Source of the DNA: Qipengyuania citrea
GTDB lineage: Bacteria > Pseudomonadota > Alphaproteobacteria > Sphingomonadales > Sphingomonadaceae
Length of the DNA stretch: 64,000 bases
Assembly (NCBI RefSeq): GCF_024171405.1
Contig: NZ_JALJZT010000002.1
Span: 868,001-932,000 of the forward strand
Reading direction: 5' to 3'
Position 1 is the first letter of the stretch. Every line of letters starts with the position of its first letter. Shown piece after piece: positions 61,920 to 64,000 of this stretch. Position numbers and translations under genes: made by a program. The notes beneath the pieces were generated by a model. The model was not told the origin of the DNA and made no database searches. It saw only the letters and a program-made list of their open reading frames with translations.

Positions 61920-62756
61920 ATGCCGTTTGTCACCACTCAGGACGATGTCGAAATCTTCTACAAGGATTGGGGCCCCAAGGAGGCGCAGCCGATCGTGTTC
62001 CATCATGGCTGGCCGCTCAGTTCCGACGACTGGGACGCGCAGATGCTGTTCTTCCTGTCGCATGGTTTCCGCGTTGTCGCGCATGACCGCCGCGGGCATG
62101 GCCGCTCGGCGCAGGTCGATCACGGTCACGACATGGATCATTATGCCGCGGATGCCGCAGCCGTGGCGGCCGCGCTCGACCTGCGCAATGCGGTGCATAT
62201 CGGCCATTCGACCGGCGGCGGCGAAGTCGCGCGCTACGTCGCCCGCCATGGCGAGCCCGAGGGGCGCGTGGCCAAGGCGGTGCTCGTCGCCGCGGTCCCG
62301 CCGCTGATGCTGAAAACCGACGACAATCCGGAAGGCACGCCGCGCGAAGTGTTCGACGGTTTCCGCGCCGCGCTGGCGGGCAATCGCGCGCAATTCTTCC
62401 GCGACGTTCCCGCAGGCCCCTTCTACGGCTTCAACCGCGAGGATGCGGAGACGATGGAAGGCGTCATCCAGAACTGGTGGCGCCAGGGCATGATGGGCGG
62501 CGCCAAGGCGCATTACGACGGGATCGAGGCGTTCTCCGAGACCGACCAGACCGGGGATCTGCAGGCGATCACCGTGCCCACGCTGGTGCTGCACGGCGAG
62601 GACGACCAGATCGTGCCGATCGCCGCCTCGGCGCACAAGGCGGTTGGCTTGCTCGCAAACGGCACGCTCAAGACCTACCCGGGCCTGTCGCACGGCATGC
62701 TGACGGTGAACGCCGAGCAGCTCAACGCGGACATGCTGGAATTCATCACCGGCTGA
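61920..62756 (+). CDS. alpha/beta hydrolase (non-heme haloperoxidase/esterase type)
   Basis: A 278-residue protein with a strong ribosome site. It resembles bacterial non-heme chloroperoxidases/arylesterases: VFHHGWPLSSDDWDAQM, VVAHDRRGHGRS, nucleophile S97 in HIGHSTGGGEVARYV, Asp in VLHGEDDQIVPIAAS and His in YPGLSHGMLTV. No signal peptide. It likely hydrolyses esters and can do perhydrolysis. Converges on ccrM with a hairpin between. Confidence 0.9.
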   Translation: MPFVTTQDDVEIFYKDWGPKEAQPIVFHHGWPLSSDDWDAQMLFFLSHGFRVVAHDRRGHGRSAQVDHGHDMDHYAADAAAVAAALDLRNAVHIGHSTGGGEVARYVARHGEPEGRVAKAVLVAAVPPLMLKTDDNPEGTPREVFDGFRAALAGNRAQFFRDVPAGPFYGFNREDAETMEGVIQNWWRQGMMGGAKAHYDGIEAFSETDQTGDLQAITVPTLVLHGEDDQIVPIAASAHKAVGLLANGTLKTYPGLSHGMLTVNAEQLNADMLEFITG

Positions 62757-62766
62757 GGCGTGGCGC

Positions 62767-62792
62767 CCCCCGGTCCGCCAAGCGGCCGGGGG
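62767..62792. terminator. GC-rich hairpin between convergent genes
   Basis: CCCCCGG (62767-62773) pairs with CCGGGGG (62786-62792), and an inner CCGC/GCGG stem with a CAA loop lies within. There is no T-run. Placed between the convergent hydrolase and ccrM, it probably helps to end both transcripts. Confidence 0.5.
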
Positions 62793-62827
62793 ATGCGCGC
62801 GCTATCCGGCGAGGCCGCGCAAGAGGA

Positions 62828-63988
<1,161 letters not shown>

Positions 63989-63997
63989 TTATCCACA
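63989..63997 (+). promoter_or_regulatory. consensus DnaA box upstream of ccrM
   Basis: TTATCCACA is the exact high-affinity DnaA-box consensus. It lies 13 nt before the ccrM start codon. One such 9-mer can arise by chance, and the rest of the promoter is beyond the window. Confidence 0.5.
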
Positions 63998-64000
63998 GGG

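Overview
This is 64 kb of GC-rich chromosomal DNA from an alphaproteobacterium, most likely order Sphingomonadales (Erythrobacter/Altererythrobacter/Qipengyuania-like). The basis is a CcrM-type GANTC adenine methyltransferase, three TonB-dependent receptors with sphingomonad-style architecture, the split transhydrogenase pntAa-pntAb-pntB behind a 41-residue aa3-oxidase subunit IV, the infA-maf-RNase-yacG-tRNA-Phe block, and frequent GTG/TTG starts with 1-4 nt gene overlaps. Species assignment is inference only.

Layout. 1-3309: a tightly overlapping operon, cut by the left edge, with two FemAB/BioF2-like acyltransferases, a JmjC/cupin-8-like protein and a polytopic membrane protein. 3342-10308: thioesterase II, a phytase coupled to a TonB receptor, and a DEAD-box helicase. 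10329-13678: universal stress protein, a small HTH-like protein, a GIY-YIG nuclease gene boxed by a perfect 24-bp inverted repeat, and an AT-rich orphan membrane protein. 13872-22896: uvrC, an APC permease, an animal-type heme peroxidase, a HI0933-like flavoprotein and a TonB receptor carrying a Cys-containing repeat insertion. 23091-25250: infA, maf, RNase E/G-like, yacG, tRNA-Phe. 25301-29635: a CPA1 antiporter and the bioF-bioD-bioA operon. 29785-34128: purC, a third TonB receptor, purS-purQ. 34129-40192: a PAS-GGDEF-EAL protein, glmS and an isolated cpaF-type ATPase. 40231-43295: small genes, a DMT transporter, an entericidin and its remnant, and a probably split gene. 43330-47858: methyltransferase, acyl-CoA ligase, ABA4-like protein, NAD(P)-binding protein, dGTPase. 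47972-55449: a minus-strand series running from the oxidase subunit through pntAa/Ab/B to a beta-helix protein, a diheme cytochrome, a hydrolase and a one-cysteine racemase. 55651-58994: an NtrC-like regulator lacking the canonical GAFTGA, an SDR and folP. 59385-61527: a lower-GC cassette of SDR, SnoaL-like protein and divergent LysR regulator. 61920-63976: an alpha/beta hydrolase and ccrM, with a consensus DnaA box just before ccrM.

Most of the window is housekeeping metabolism: biotin, purines, folate, amino sugars, nucleotide sanitation, DNA repair and methylation. The accessory signals are the GIY-YIG/inverted-repeat unit, the AT-rich orphan at 12335-13678, the patch at 42650-43300, the LysR cassette, and the acyltransferase/JmjC operon at the left edge. 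I saw no CRISPR array, rRNA, prophage, IS transposase or classical defence locus. Nothing here is demonstrably a new system. The strongest candidates for a second look are the GIY-YIG/inverted-repeat unit, the repeat-bearing TonB receptor and the left-edge operon.
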